From NCBI RefSeq assembly GCF_002099425.1, contig NW_018344009.1, forward strand, positions 1 to 64,000: 64,000 bases of DNA. The letters run 5' to 3'. The position numbers and the translations under genes are program-made. The notes under the pieces were generated by a model. The model worked only from the letters and a program-made list of their open reading frames with translations, had not been told where the DNA came from and did no database searches. Shown here piece by piece: positions 10,598 to 24,200 of the stretch. The DNA comes from Phascolarctos cinereus. Lineage: Eukaryota > Chordata > Mammalia > Diprotodontia > Phascolarctidae. Each line of letters begins with the position of its first letter. Position 1 is the first letter of the stretch.

Positions 10598-13500
10598 GTG
10601 AGTCTGCAGAGCCGCAGCCCCGCGGCGGCGTGGGACTGATCTGGGGTAGAGTGGGGTGGGGTGGGGTGGGGTAGGGTAGGGTAGGGAGGAGAGAACCAGG
10701 TTGGACCAGACGGGATGAGCTGGAAGGTGAGGGCCCTGCCCGCCTCCCGGCTCCAGCGTCCAGGAGCGGGGAAGAGATGGGAATTTCGGGTGCACCGGGC
10801 TGAAGCTGGGCGATGGGAGTGGGCTTGTAGAGTAGCTTAGGGCTTTGCAAGCAGTGGAGGCGGCCCGGAGCACCGGGTGGTGGGAGGGGGGTTTGGTGCA
10901 GAAACGGAGCGGCCGAGAGGCTGGCAGCCGGGAGCCAAGGAGCCGGGAGCCAGGAGCCAGGGAGCGGCGGCGGCGTGTTGCAGCCAGCAGCTTTCGCGGC
11001 AGAGCCTCCTAATTGCCTCGGCAGTGAGAGTAAACAACATACACCCGGAGCTCTTGCCAAGCTGCCAGCTCGCCGCCGCCGCCACCGCCGCAACTCCTCA
11101 GCCCCCGCGGGGCTGGGGGTGACCCTCACCCTTCCTCTTCTCCTTGAAGGAGAGGGAGGTGGGAAGACCCGGCGCCGGCCCATCATTCCCATCCTGGAGA
11201 ACCCCAGAGATTCAGCCCCTTGAGGGTGGGGGTCTGGGATCTCTGGCAAAGGGGGACACCGGTGGGAGGGGTGGGGCCAGTCCTTGGGGCCATTGAGGGT
11301 TAGAGGATGGGGACAATGGGGAAGAGACCACGGAAAGGTCTTTCCTCATCTTCGCAAATCAGGATGGAGACCTATTTTCTTTTTCAGGAGGGACAGCAGA
11401 AATGGGGGTGGTCGTAGAGGTCAGAGGGAAAAAGATTGTCTCTTCTTCAATAAGGTTTCTCTCCCCTGCTTCTTTTGTGAAGTCGTAGTTTCCTGCCCTT
11501 TCCTGAATGCCCAACCTCAGACTCTGCGTTGTGCCTTCCAGCCCCTCAAATAGACTGAGAGACTTTGCTCAGACGGAAGTAAGAAGGGCCAGAGGGGGTC
11601 TAATCTGTTGGTAACCCCTCTTTGGCAAGGGGGCTGGTGAGAGACGTAATCCTTGCTCACTGGAACAACTAGGATAAGGTAATGGGGTTGAAACTGTGTG
11701 GGGGAAGGGAAACTTCCCTAGGCCATCCTGGGCTCCTTTGCTCAGGCCCTGATGTAGGTAGGTGACAGCCATGGGCCTCATTTTGTATTTTCAGTCATTG
11801 ATGAAGGAACCAGGCTTAGATAAAGGACAAAATCTGAATCAGAGTAAGATTTGGTTTGAGAAAGAACCTGCATATCCGAGGGCCTGCTTGGACTGGAGCA
11901 GATTGGAGGAGAGGGGGGAGATGCTTTCTTTCTCCACTCTACTCAGTCCCCAATTTCCCCTTGGTCAGGGCTTTGCAGTGAAGGAGGGGCTGGGGGTGGG
12001 GAGGAAGTTGCAGGGATTGTGCAGACAGGCTTCTGGGCCAGTGTTGATGCAGCACTTTGTTTACTGGCACCTGTAGATCAAAAAGGAAATGATAGAGGGC
12101 AGTTTTCCCAGAAGTGCCTTCTCATTGCAACCTTGGAGTCGTAGGAAGGGGATAGGACTGTCTGGGACCTTGAAACTCGGAGGACTTTTGAAGGAGAAGA
12201 CATAATCCCATGAAATTGACCTAGAGACAGTGGGCCCCTTGATGCCAAATTGGCATTCTCCACCTTTTGCTGCCGAATTCTTCAGTCCTCCTGGTTGGAA
12301 TCAGTTTAGGAGAATCAGCATGAAAACATTTCCCCACATTCTTCCCTTAATATATACTGCTCATCTGGAATTTGATTTGAAATATGTTTTAAACACAGGA
12401 GTGCACACATACATACACACAACATGAGACATCCTGCTGTAGAATGGGAAAGGCCTGAGGTTACAGATTTTAAGAAAGCCCAATAGATATAGTTCTAGAA
12501 TGGGATTACATGACAGCTGCCAATCAGCCCAGGCTAAATTCTGGGGCCCTGTGTTTAACTGGAGCAGTGGTCTTTGTGTTTTTCATTGCCCAAGACTGGG
12601 TCTACAAAGAGAGCTGAGGAGCCAAAGTCAGGTCATCTCTACTTTTCCCACTCAGTTACTGTTACCTGAACAGAGAGGGCAGATTAGCTGCAATCTCCTA
12701 TTACTGCACTGAAAACAGCCAGCCCAGTGAGGGGGCAGGAGCTAGGATGGTGTGATCCAAAAACCATGTGTCACTGTGCCCAGAGCCTCAATCACAGCCT
12801 GTCTGGGAATTTGCCCCTCTAAGATGAAATCTGTGGAGGTCAGAGGAGGTAGGGGGAATAGGGATATTAGTAGATGCATGGGTAGGTAATCAAAATTGTA
12901 ATTGTTTTTTAAACAAGTTTGCAGAATATCCTCACTTTTTACCTTCTCCCACTTGCCAGGTCAGTTGATGGGAACAGACGATTAATCACTTGGCCCCTAC
13001 TTCACACAAACCCTATCCCTCTAATCCTTTCCCCACCATTTCTCTACATCTATCAGAAGACAGGTTCTACATTTGAAATCCTTTGGGATCCTGCCTGATG
13101 GAAGGTGTAGGGCGCATACCAATTTGGGTGGTCTTAAATCATCTCTTCAGGGCAGGAGGTCCCTTTAAAGCCTCATCACATACCAGGTGCCAGGCCCTGG
13201 CGGTGAGAACAGAGGCTGTCTTAGCTGCTAGAGGAAAGGGGTGGGGAATTGATCCCTTGGGATCTGTTAGCAGATTCTGCAGGAAAGCTGAAGTATGCTA
13301 CCATTGCAGCCAATTCTGCTTCCTTTATCCCCTCCCGAAACCAGTGCCTGCTGTGAAGCGAGATAGATAGTCAGTCCAAACTGAGCCTGGTAACAATGAA
13401 CTGTATTTCAATATTGACCTTGGGCATGTGTGGTCTCCTGGAAGCTGGTCCTATTTTGAAAATTTATTCCCTTTACTTCTCATAGGAGATAGAGATTCTT

Positions 13501-15258
13501 TTTTTTTTTTAAATGGTGGTTGAGCCTAGGTCATAGATGTGATGTGATGAGTCTGGACCTTAGCCCTGTCCTTAAAAATGTTAGCCACAGAAATGGGGTT
13601 CCCTTCTTTTGCACTGTAGTACAGTATGTGTGTGGGGTGGAGGAGGAAGGATAGGTAGAGGAGAGGTCTTGGGAAATAGGATAGAGGAAGCTTATATTAA
13701 AGAGGTGCTGATGAATAAAATGGAAGAAGCCTGGGATGGAAAATTTCATGGAGTCAGATTAAAGGAGTTTAGAGTCAAAATGGGGGAAGATTCATAGACT
13801 TGGAGGAGTTTGTGGGTAGAGGGCTTGTAGAGTAAGTATGACGGAGTCCAGGGGAAACAAGAAATGCCCTTGTTTGGGATTTTGAGGGACTGGGGTAAGA
13901 TTATGTGGCCTGAGTTGATTGAGACCTGAGTTCAAATCCAGCCACAGACATTTGCTAGGAGTTTGGTCCTGAGCCAGTCATTTAACCTCTGTCTGCCTCA
14001 GTTCCCTCAACTGTAAAATGGGGAGAACAACAGCACCCACCCCTCCGGGTTGTTGTGAGGATGAAATGACACAATACTCATAAAGTACTTGGCACATATT
14101 TGGCATGTAATACATGCTTGTTCCCCAAGAGGAGCTCAGGATAGTTTGAGCTGTCTGCTTCCCTTGCGTTAGCACTGCGATGAGATGGATAGTGGCATTT
14201 ATCTGATGGTTAAATCCTCTCCCCTACAACAAAACAGTGTTCTGTATTTAGTATCATTACTTCCTACATAGGAATTGTTTTGGTAATTTTTTTCTTTCTT
14301 TCCCCCCCTATAACTCTTAATGCCCTGCTGCCAATGGTGGAGAAATGTAATGTCCTCCAAGTCAGTTAAGAAAGAAGCCAGGAATCTGGTTCACTAACCT
14401 TGTTCTGTCCATCCCTGCAGTAACCCTGGTTTCTGAGAAGCTGGACACCTCCCCCCACTCCTATTTGTTCTGATGTCAAAAACCTGAACTGGACTTGACT
14501 GTGGATTTTCAGGCACCAAGGGCACCCGATGGAAATTTAAGAAGAAACAGGCCCATTACACAGCATTCTCATCAGAATGGGGATTTTTAGAACCCTGGCT
14601 GGCAAGACCTCACGGTTCCCTCTTTTCATAATTCTCTCCTCTCCTTTAATTAAATTCCTCTTCTGTTTGCTTCTCAGGAAATCCCAGTTGAACCCTCAGT
14701 GAAAGTGAGAAAGATAGTGGAGGTCTTTTGCTAGAGGAGGTCAAAGTCCATTCCCTAAACCTGAGCCTGGGAGACATTCTCATTGAATGGCTGGTGCTGG
14801 TGGTTTGGGAAAAGGAAGAGGCCGTTTATTCCAACCTAAATCTACTTCTCTCCAGCTTCCACCTATTGTTTCTAGTCTTATCCTCTGGGGCAAGCAGAAC
14901 AACAGCCCTTCAAATTCTTGAAGACAACTATTAGTTCTCAGTGAGCCCTCTCTTTAGGCTGAACAGCCCTGGTTCCTTCAACTAACCCTCAGAAGGCTTG
15001 TTGGTGGTGTAGGGAAGAAAGCACTGGGTGTGGAGTCAGGAAGACTAGAATCACAGTCCTGTCTCTGATTCTTTCTAGCTGTGTGACCCCTGGGCAAGTC
15101 ACTTTCTCTGTGCTTCTTTCCTCACTTACAAAATGAGGATTATAACAGCACCTATCTCACATGGTTATGTTGTGAAGATCTAATGAGATCATGTATGTTA
15201 AGTGCTTTGCAAACCTTGAATCTCTCTGTAAATGCTAACTGCAATAATGCCATCATTG

Positions 15259-15298
<40 letters not shown>

Positions 15299-18200
15299 TA
15301 TCTCAAGGCCTATCCTTGCTGCCTTCCTCTGGCTGCTCTTCAGTTTATCAGTATTCTCCCTAAAATGTAGTGTCCAGAACTGAACACAGAAATTCAGCTA
15401 TGGCTTACTCAGGGACCATTACTTCCCTCATCCTGGATGTTATGCTTCTTTTAATGCTGCCCAACACCAGATGGGCTTAATTAAGGAATAGTAATGGTAG
15501 TTAAGGTAGAGTACTTTCTGGTTGATAGAGTGCACTTTTGGAACCTGCTTGGTAGATTTTGGAGCCAGGAGAGACTCCTGGATTCTCTGTTAACTCTGCC
15601 AGTTGTATGATCTGAAGCAAACCTCCTAAGTTCTATGAGCCTCAGTTTCCTCATCTGTAAAATGTAGATAATAATACTTTCACTAATTACCTCTCAGGAT
15701 TATTGTGAAAGAAGTGCTTTGGAAACCTTAAAAGTTCTACAGAAGTGTGGGCTATTATTCTTATTCTTTAACACATTATCTGATTTGGTCCTCACAACAA
15801 CCCCTGCAAGGTAGGTAATGTTAAATGTTATCACCTCTTTCTACAAATGAAAAAATTGAGAATCTGCTTGCTAAGTGAGGTGTCCAAGATTCTGTAGCTA
15901 TTAAGCACCAGGGCTCAAACTGGAATTTAGGTCTTTGGGGTCCAAGACTGAAGATCTTGCCATTAGCTTTCACAGTTGAGAGCAGCTAGAGGCCCTCAGT
16001 GCTTGATATTAAGAACTTAGTGGCCCCCTCCTCTTTGAAGAGAAAGTAAGAATGGGGAAAAAAAAGGACTATGGCTTATAACTGGGGTGGGGGGTGGGGA
16101 AGAGGGTACTTCTGTTTTACAGATAGAGCCTTTACCCAGAGAACACCAATCAGCATCAACCCCTAACTAGTTGATAGAACGGATACTCTAATATCCATGA
16201 GGGAGTCTACACAATACATACTGAGCTTATAGATTTTGATATACCTAGAATGCTGGGTGTGTTGAAAATATAAGTTTAAAAGCATAGATAATTAATGGAT
16301 CACAAATCTATAATGTATTATTATTAAAAGGAACTCAGATGTTTGGGGGTTATGCTTGAGGTTGATTATTATGGCCATCTCCAAACTTTTCTTTAGAACC
16401 CTGGGCGAGATCCCCAAGGGCCTGACACAGTGTGGCATCTGTGATAGTCTTATGAATACCAGATGGTCTCAATTACAATTGTTGAGCCCCAGAGGACTCC
16501 CTTTTTACAAGGTCTTGGCCAACCTTTATAAGGGCTTTTGGGTGGGTGAGATGGAGCAGGTCAAAAGATCTCAGAATTTGACCCACATTGATGTTTTATG
16601 ACTGAATTTAGTGAGTTCTGGGAAGGGACAAAAACAGGGGGACAGGTAGGTCTGCATCCTCCTCAGTTTGATAAGGTTCTCTAAGTAAAAGCCCCTCCCT
16701 CCACTCCAGTTTTAAAATCCTTTCCCTAACTAAAGAGCACTGGCACCTCTCAGAAATACAAATATGAAAGGTGATACATCTATGTCTCTTGCCTGGGCCC
16801 AAGATTACGAGCCAGGAAAGTAAAGAGAGTGGACTGAAGGTTATCTTGTCCTATTGGAACAAGGTATGGGAAGAGTGTGGTCTAGAAACTCATTTTACAG
16901 ATGAGGAAACTGAGGCAAACAAGGTTAAGTGACTTGCCCAGTGTCACACAGCTAGTAAAGTGTCTTAGGCCAAATTTGAACTCAGGTCCTTCTGACTCCA
17001 GGCCCAGTGCTCTATCCACTGTGCCCTCCAGTCTTCAATTTCCTCATTTGTAAATTGAAGGATTTAGACTGGTTGATCTCTAAAGGTCCCTCCTAACTCT
17101 AAAATCCTATTATTCTAAGATATGAGTTCTTTGCCTTTTTGTGTGTCACGGACCCCTGTGACCATGTGGTGAAAAATTAGGACCCCTTCTCACAATGTTT
17201 TTAAATTTATAGGGTAAAATACATAAGATTACAAAGAAAACTAATTATATTGAAATATAATTATCTGAATATTTTAAAAACAATTTCATGGACACTGAGA
17301 TGGACTCACTGAAAGACGCTAAAAAAGGTGAGAGAAGACTGAGAGCTTCCCTTGTTGACTTGGGAGGCTGTGATCTTCAGTTTGGCAGATCTGCAGCCCA
17401 TGAAGGCTTAAGTGTTCCCCCTCCCATTTCTGAGAATTGGAGGGTGGGAGGGCAGGAGAAGCCCTAGACCACTAGGGCCCTTGTGTGACACTGGGAGATT
17501 GTTCTCTCTTGTGCTTGAACTGAAAGCTTTTAAAGAAGCTAACCTGGCGATTTCTCCTCCCTTCTCCCCCATGCCCTCCCTCCAAGCCTCAGCTGGAAGG
17601 TTGTTTAGGAAAGGAGTTTCCATTCTACATCTCCAGGAAGAAGCCTTCATTCTTATGTCCCTGGCTAAGTCATGCTAGGGGTCTGTGCTCTTCCAAGGCA
17701 GGGTGGGTGGTGGGATATGGATACAATAGTAGCGTCTCTTTACATGAAGGGAGTGTAGGAGCTTATGTTGCAGGCTATCGAACTATGTTTCTTTTCATGT
17801 GAAAATAGTTATTTGTATAATTGTGCACATGTGTGGGATAATGTATCTGCACAGGTTCATACCTGGATAGAAAGCTATCTGTCAAGGAAGACCTGCGGGT
17901 GGGTAGAATGGGCAAGTCTGGGCCCAACCGTTGGCCACAGCATCCAGTTGTACTTAAGGCGTAAATATCTTCATCCGTCAGGGCTCTTGTCCAAGAAGCA
18001 GACACAGGTGCAGCTCCAGGAACATTTTTTTAGTTCTGATTTTATTAATAAGAAGATCTTAGAGTCATTCTGTCTTTTTAAGGTAGAAGAAAGAAAGAGA
18101 GGAGTCTTTAAAAGAAGCCAGCTCTCTTCCCTGCAAGGTTTGTAGCTAATGGTTGGAACAGTGGCAATGATGGTGGTAGGGGCAGACACCAGGACTTGTC

Positions 18201-20757
18201 TCCTTTCCCCAGAGGGGGTGGGGAGAATGGAGCGATGAAAGTATCTTTCTACCCTCTGTATTCCTTGGCTTTGAAATCCACAGATAAGGAGACCTATCTT
18301 GGTTTCCAGAAGCAGCTACTTCTGCCATCTCACATCTCGATTTGAAATGGGGGCATTGGGCAGCAATTCTGTTCAGGTGTTTCTTCCTTTGTGGATTCGT
18401 CCTGACCACACCAGTTAGAGAGACCCTGCCCTGCCCTCTGCACCTGTAGCAGTTATCATCCCATCGGCGTTCATCCCCCATTTTGTTTTTTTTTTTAAGT
18501 TTTATGCTGTTTTTAATATTTAATGTGAATAGTGTGCTTTGCGTCTCCACTTAGACTAGAACCTCCTTAAAGGCCAGGACTGTGAATTATATCTCTTTGT
18601 AGCCTACTCAATGCTCTACACACAGTAGGTTCTTTCTTAATAAATATTTCTAGGATCGCAGAATTTGAGACCTTGATAATTGTCTGTATCTTCCTTCATT
18701 TTACAGATGAGGACACTCACAGCTGGTTAAGTGGAGAACAATATTAGTGGTCCTTTGCGCTATGCATCCCCTAGTTTAGGTGTGAAATGAATGCATGAAA
18801 TAAAATTGCCTCTTGCCCTATTTCCCACCCACAACAACATGCAGCTTTGACAGATATTATGGATGGCACCATTTAGTTTCCTCCCTCTTCTCTTTCCTGT
18901 GTAAGTTCAGACCTCTCCTCTTTCAGGAGCAGGCTCCCTACCCAATCAGATATACTCTGTGACTGTGTGATGCTCTTGCTTCCTAAGGCTGGGGTGGTGG
19001 TGGTAGAATTTCCTGTCCTATCCTTGTACCTTTCTCTCCTACAATATTGGGGTTGAATGGTAGGAACAAGGTAGGGCACTCAGCCCCTGTCTGGCTCCCA
19101 CTTTTTTTTAAGGCAATTGGGGTTAAGTGACTTGCCTAGGGTCACACAGCTAGTTAAGTGTTTGGTCTGAGGCCGGATTTGAACTCAGGTCCTCCTGACT
19201 TTAGGGCTGGTGCTCTATCCACTTCGCCACCTAGCTGTCCCTGGCTCCCACTTTTGAAAGAAGTGTTTTCTCTTTTTAATGTGACAACTTACAAGTAAAG
19301 GACAAACCAGTCCCAGACTAGGGACCTGCCTGTCTTTCTGCTTCTTGCTTATAGCCTTAATACTCCTCCATTAGACCCAAAATCAGGAGAAGTAGGACTT
19401 TAGATCTCCGTAACTTCTAATACTTGTAATACATTTGACAGCTCCACTATGTAATCCTTCCAGATGTCCTAGGGCTTTGGGGGTTATTTCTTTTCTTCAT
19501 TTTTGCATTTTATTTTACCTCCTATTGATTTGGAATTATTTCCTAGATTGAAAATTAGAGGCTCAGAGGGTGTCACAAATGAAAGCACAAGGCTAGAACC
19601 CGGATTTCTTAGCTTGAGGTCTAGGTCTTTCTCTCTCCTGTCCCCATCCCTTTCAGTGCTGAACTCGGGAGTCACAAGGGAGAGTGAATGTTATATTGTG
19701 GATGATGTCCCCAAACCCTCACCGGTGCAGAGGAGGCAGTGGGAGTAGATGAGAAGCTGGGGCCCTTGTATTGATGTATCAGTGCTGCCAGGCATGTGAT
19801 CCTAGCTCGGAGCTGTGCCTGGCACCAAAGGAGTGAGTGATAAGCACATTCTTACCCTAGCAAAAAATTCCTCAGATTGGGGAGTGGAGAAGATTGGATT
19901 TCCAACTTCATTCTGTTTGCTTGGGCTCAGCAGAAACCCTCTTCCAGCTTCTCCAAGAGGGGAGTAAATATTTAATGACTCGCCTTCCCTCTCCCTTCCC
20001 TACCTCCAGTCTACCTCAAAGTTAACTCCCATATTTAGTTCCTTCTGTAATCTCTCTTCTCCTCTTTTGCCCCATGGACAGGTAGCTTTTCAAGGTATTT
20101 CTGGCTCTGAAGGCCAATTATTTATAAATCCTCAACTATGAAGACTATTCTGAAGCTCAGGAATGAGGGAGGGGATGGAATGGAAGAGATAAGTGTTTGG
20201 GGCTCTCTTGCCTTCCAAGGTGTCCTGGCCATCTTTTTTCTCCCTAGCCTCCAACTCATGACTATTTCTTCAGTGATCTGTATAATTTGAGAGTTTAGCC
20301 CTTTCCCTGAAGGCCCGTGTTTGAGCAGATTTGGGAATCCCAGGTTCTCTTAATTTCCATGCCAGGAAAGACTACGAATGGAAGGCAGGTTCCATCCAGT
20401 TTGCAAGATATGTCATCTAACCCCCTCTTCTCTGCCTAGTACCATAGGATGGGACCACTTAGCCTTCAGAGGCCCCCTTAGTGTGTGGAAGATGGAAAGG
20501 CCAGGAAAAGGGGGGTTGATTTAGGCTGTGAAAGTATCCGAGTGATTTGGATATTAATGAAATGAAATAAACAGCAACAACTGAAAACTCCCACAGTGTG
20601 GCTCTTACCCACCCTGCCTGGCTGGGGGGTGGGAGGGGGGAATCTCCCAAGCCCAGGCTTTCTCTGAGCTTGCAGCAGTGGGCCATGTTTCCATGGCAAC
20701 GGAGCAGAGCTGCAGAGATCAAAGCTGGAGGTGGGTTAGCTTCAAACCACCACATAG

Positions 20758-20803
<46 letters not shown>

Positions 20804-21136
20804 GACAGAGATACAGAGACACAGAGAGAGAGGAAAGGAGAGGGAGAGATAGAGGAGAGGTGAGAGGGAGGGAGGGAGAGAGGAAAGGGGAAGGGAGGGA
20901 GAAAGAAAGAGGAGGGAGGAAAGGAGGAGGGAGGGGGGAAGAGAGAGGAGAGAGGGAAGGAGAGAGGAGGAGGGGAGAGGGAGAAATAGAAGGAGAGAGA
21001 GGGAGGAAGGGAAGGAGGGAGGGAGAGAGAGAGATGAAGGAGGAGGAGAGAAGAAAGGAAAGAGTGTGGGAAGGAGAGAGAAGGAAGGGGGGAGAGAGAG
21101 TGAAGAGATGAGAAGAGGAAAGGGGAAAGGAGGGAA

Positions 21137-21213
<77 letters not shown>

Positions 21214-24200
21214 CGTGCAGCGTGTGCCTCCCTCTTGCTACCCACCCATACTGAATCCCCCTTTTTTCAATGGAGCTGTCCAGGAGTGCTCTGATGGAGA
21301 GGGTTATGTCCCTGACCCTGTCACTGCCTTTCTTCTTGTAAGCCTAGGCTATTTATCCTAAAGAAGAGAAGGCTTGGGGATACATGATAGCTGCCCTACA
21401 AGTTGAAGGGCTGTCCAATGGAATTCTATTTCACTTGACCTCAGAGGGTGGAGCCAGGAAGAGTGGGTGGAAGTTATGAAGGGATAGCTTTACTTTGATG
21501 TTAGGTAAAATTTTCCAATAATAACAGTGATAGACATTCATATAGGTTTTAAGGTTTCCAAAACATTTTGTATATATTATCTTGGGCAAATCATTTCACC
21601 TTTGTAGGCTTCAGTTTCCTCTTCTGTAAAATGAGGGGGTTGGAAGAGATGGCCTCTAAGGTTCCTTCCAGGTCTAAATCCATAATGCATTGATATTATT
21701 TGATTCTCACAATGACTTTGTGAGATAGGATAGTACTGGTACTATCCTATTTTTATGTCTGAGAAAATTGAGACTTGTCTTAAATTACGGTCACATAGAG
21801 TGAGTATCAGAGTCTGGAGTCAGTCCCTGATTTTCTAACTCCAAATCCAACTCTTCCCTAATACAACACGATGCCTCTTTTGACCATTGTCCCCCTCTGA
21901 GCACTTAAAACTCTGAGAATGGGCTTCCTAAAGAGGTGATGAGTTCCTCCTCCTGAAAGAGTTTCCCCCAAGACCTGAATGAACACTGATCAGGGGTGCT
22001 GTAGATGGGAGTTCCTGCTCAGATTTGACAGCCGTATAAGAAATGCTGTACTGTATACAAAGGAGGATTAATTGGGGCTGTGAAGGTACCAGAGTGATTT
22101 AGATATTAATAAAAATAAAATTAAATAAACAGCAGCAACTAAAAACAAAGCACTATGTTAGACTATGGGAATACAAGGGCAAAATTAAATAGTCCTTGCT
22201 TTTGAGCCTCATACGTTCTCCTGGGGTAAGGGAGATACAACATGAACACAGATAAGTAAGTAAGTCTAAGGTAATTTGAACAGGGAGAGAAGGCATTAAC
22301 AATTAAAGGAATCTGGACAGGCTTCATGGGGTGAAACTTAGCCTTGAAGAAAATGAAAAACCAAGAAACAGGTCACAAGGGAGAATGTGCCAGTGTTGGA
22401 CTGGGGGATACTCGAGGTCCTTTCTGATTTGGGGATTCCAAGATTCTGTTTTGTGGCCCATTGAAAGGAGGTGGAAATCAAGACATTTAAGTTCTTGTTA
22501 ATCGTGTCCGATTCTTGGTGACCCCATTTGGGGTTTTCTTGGCAAAGATACTGAACTGGTTTGCCATTTCCTTTTCCAGTTCACCTTACAGCTGAGAAAA
22601 CTGAGGCAAATGAGGTTAAATGATTTGCCCAGGGTCACACAGCTAGTGAGTGTCTGAGCCTGGATTTGAACTCCGGTCTTCCCGGTCTTCCCGACTCCAG
22701 GGCCAGCAAGTGATCTATCCACTGAGCCATCTAGCTGCACCCATTAAAGTTCTAGTCAATCACTAATTTAATCAGCTATTATTATTGAGCACCAGTTGTA
22801 TTCAAGTTTTCTGTTTTAGACCTGGAGGTTTTGAAGAAGTAGGGAATTAGTCACTTCCTTTCAAGAGCTTACGATTTTGTTAAGGTAGTTAGACATATAC
22901 CTATGAAACTCTAGTAAGGGCCAGATAGAGTTAGGGTTCCACCACTAATTGTGACCTTAAACCAATTGCTTTACCTATGTCATAACATTCTGTGATCTGT
23001 AAAATGGGGAGGGCAGTAACTACCTTATATACCTTTTGTGAGAATAAAATGAGATAATAGTGCTTTTCATAAATGAAAAAAACCCCTGCAAATGTAAGAT
23101 ATTCCTTTACATGGTAGAGTTCTTTCTCCTTGGAGGTGTTCAAGCAGGGGCTGGGTGATACCTGGCTGGGGATGTTATAGCAGTGACTCCTCTTGGGCCA
23201 TGGGCCGTGCTAGGTGGCCACTAAGATCCCCTTTAGATCTCACATTCTGGGATTCTGATTGATGTCCACAGACATCATTGCCATCCCTTGCTTTGTGCAG
23301 TATGTAGCCTTGTTAAAGGGAAAATGTGGCGTTTAGTGAAAGATCACTAGACTTGGGGTCCTAGAACCCAAGTACCTGGCCCGTTTCTACCACTTCTCCG
23401 TAAGGTATCCAACAGAACATGTCACAAAATAAATGTGCAAGTCAACAATATGTACATTTATTCAAAAGTTTAAAAGGTAAATAATTCAGAGCAAATCATT
23501 TTACCTCACTCGGGCTCAGCTTTTATATTTCTGTAGAATGAAGGCATTGGAAAAGATGATCTTGAAAGATCCTTCCAGATCTATGATTCCATGATTTTAT
23601 GATATAGTCCAGCCCTTAAATAACAATTAGTTAAAAACTGGAGCTTTGATTTTTAAAGGATTCTTGGATGTCAGACTCATGTTCCTTTGAGCTGTATGGT
23701 TACTTCCCTTGCTTTGTGTGATCCCTACCCTTTTCACCCCCTAACATGGTCATTGGCATGGACCCCTTGGAAGTCTTGAGAAACCAACCTATGGACCCCT
23801 TCTCAATATTTTTAATTGTATAAAATACGTGTGATTATAAAGCAATTACATTGAAATATAGTTATAAAAATATTTTTAAAAACCCATCAAGTTTCCACAT
23901 ATTAGGTTAAGAACCACTGTCATGGTGCTTAATAAAATGCTCATTGGTTGAGCAAGCATTGATTGGTTAAGATCTTTGCTAAGTGTTGGCCAGTGCGATG
24001 TGATGACCAGTTTTGTATCAGCTCCCCCTACCCTCCTCCACAACCATCTGGAGTGACTTCAGATCAGAAGCAGAATATTTTTGAGCTGTATGAAAGTGAC
24101 CTTGGAGATGGCTTAGTTCAGCTGCCTCGTTTTATTTGGATAAGGAAACTGGAGAAGTGAAGGGGCCTGCTCAGTGGCAGAGCTGGGAGTGTCCTGATTC

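Larger units (their letters stand above)
10390..11260. promoter_or_regulatory. SPOCK2: CpG island over SPOCK2 exon 1
   Basis: CpG dinucleotides are far denser here than elsewhere in the window, with runs such as 'gcggcggcggcgtg' (about 10964) and 'cgccgccgccgccaccgccg' (about 11072). The island covers exon 1 and the first 660 bp of intron 1, as expected for a promoter-proximal island. The long reading frames found here on both strands come from GC richness. Confidence 0.75.
14820..15480 (-). mobile_element. CR1/L3 LINE fragment, antisense, split
   Basis: The left half (14820-15000) reads 'cttctctccagcttccacc', 'cttgaagacaacta', 'ctctttaggctgaacagccc'. The right half (15300-15480) resumes with 'tcctctggctgctcttcag' and 'ccagaactgaacacaga'. 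The two halves flank a MIR-type SINE and an (ATC)n tract, so the LINE is the older element. Confidence 0.75.

Noticed and set aside
10391-11249. Long minus-strand frames (160 and 225 codons) over SPOCK2 exon 1
   Set aside because: Caused by the stop-poor CpG island; Pro/Ser/Arg-rich with no domain, and antisense to a well-supported exon.
20742-21254. Frames of 60-167 codons in the GA tract (Ser/Leu or Arg/Glu)
   Set aside because: Low-complexity translation of a polypurine/polypyrimidine repeat.
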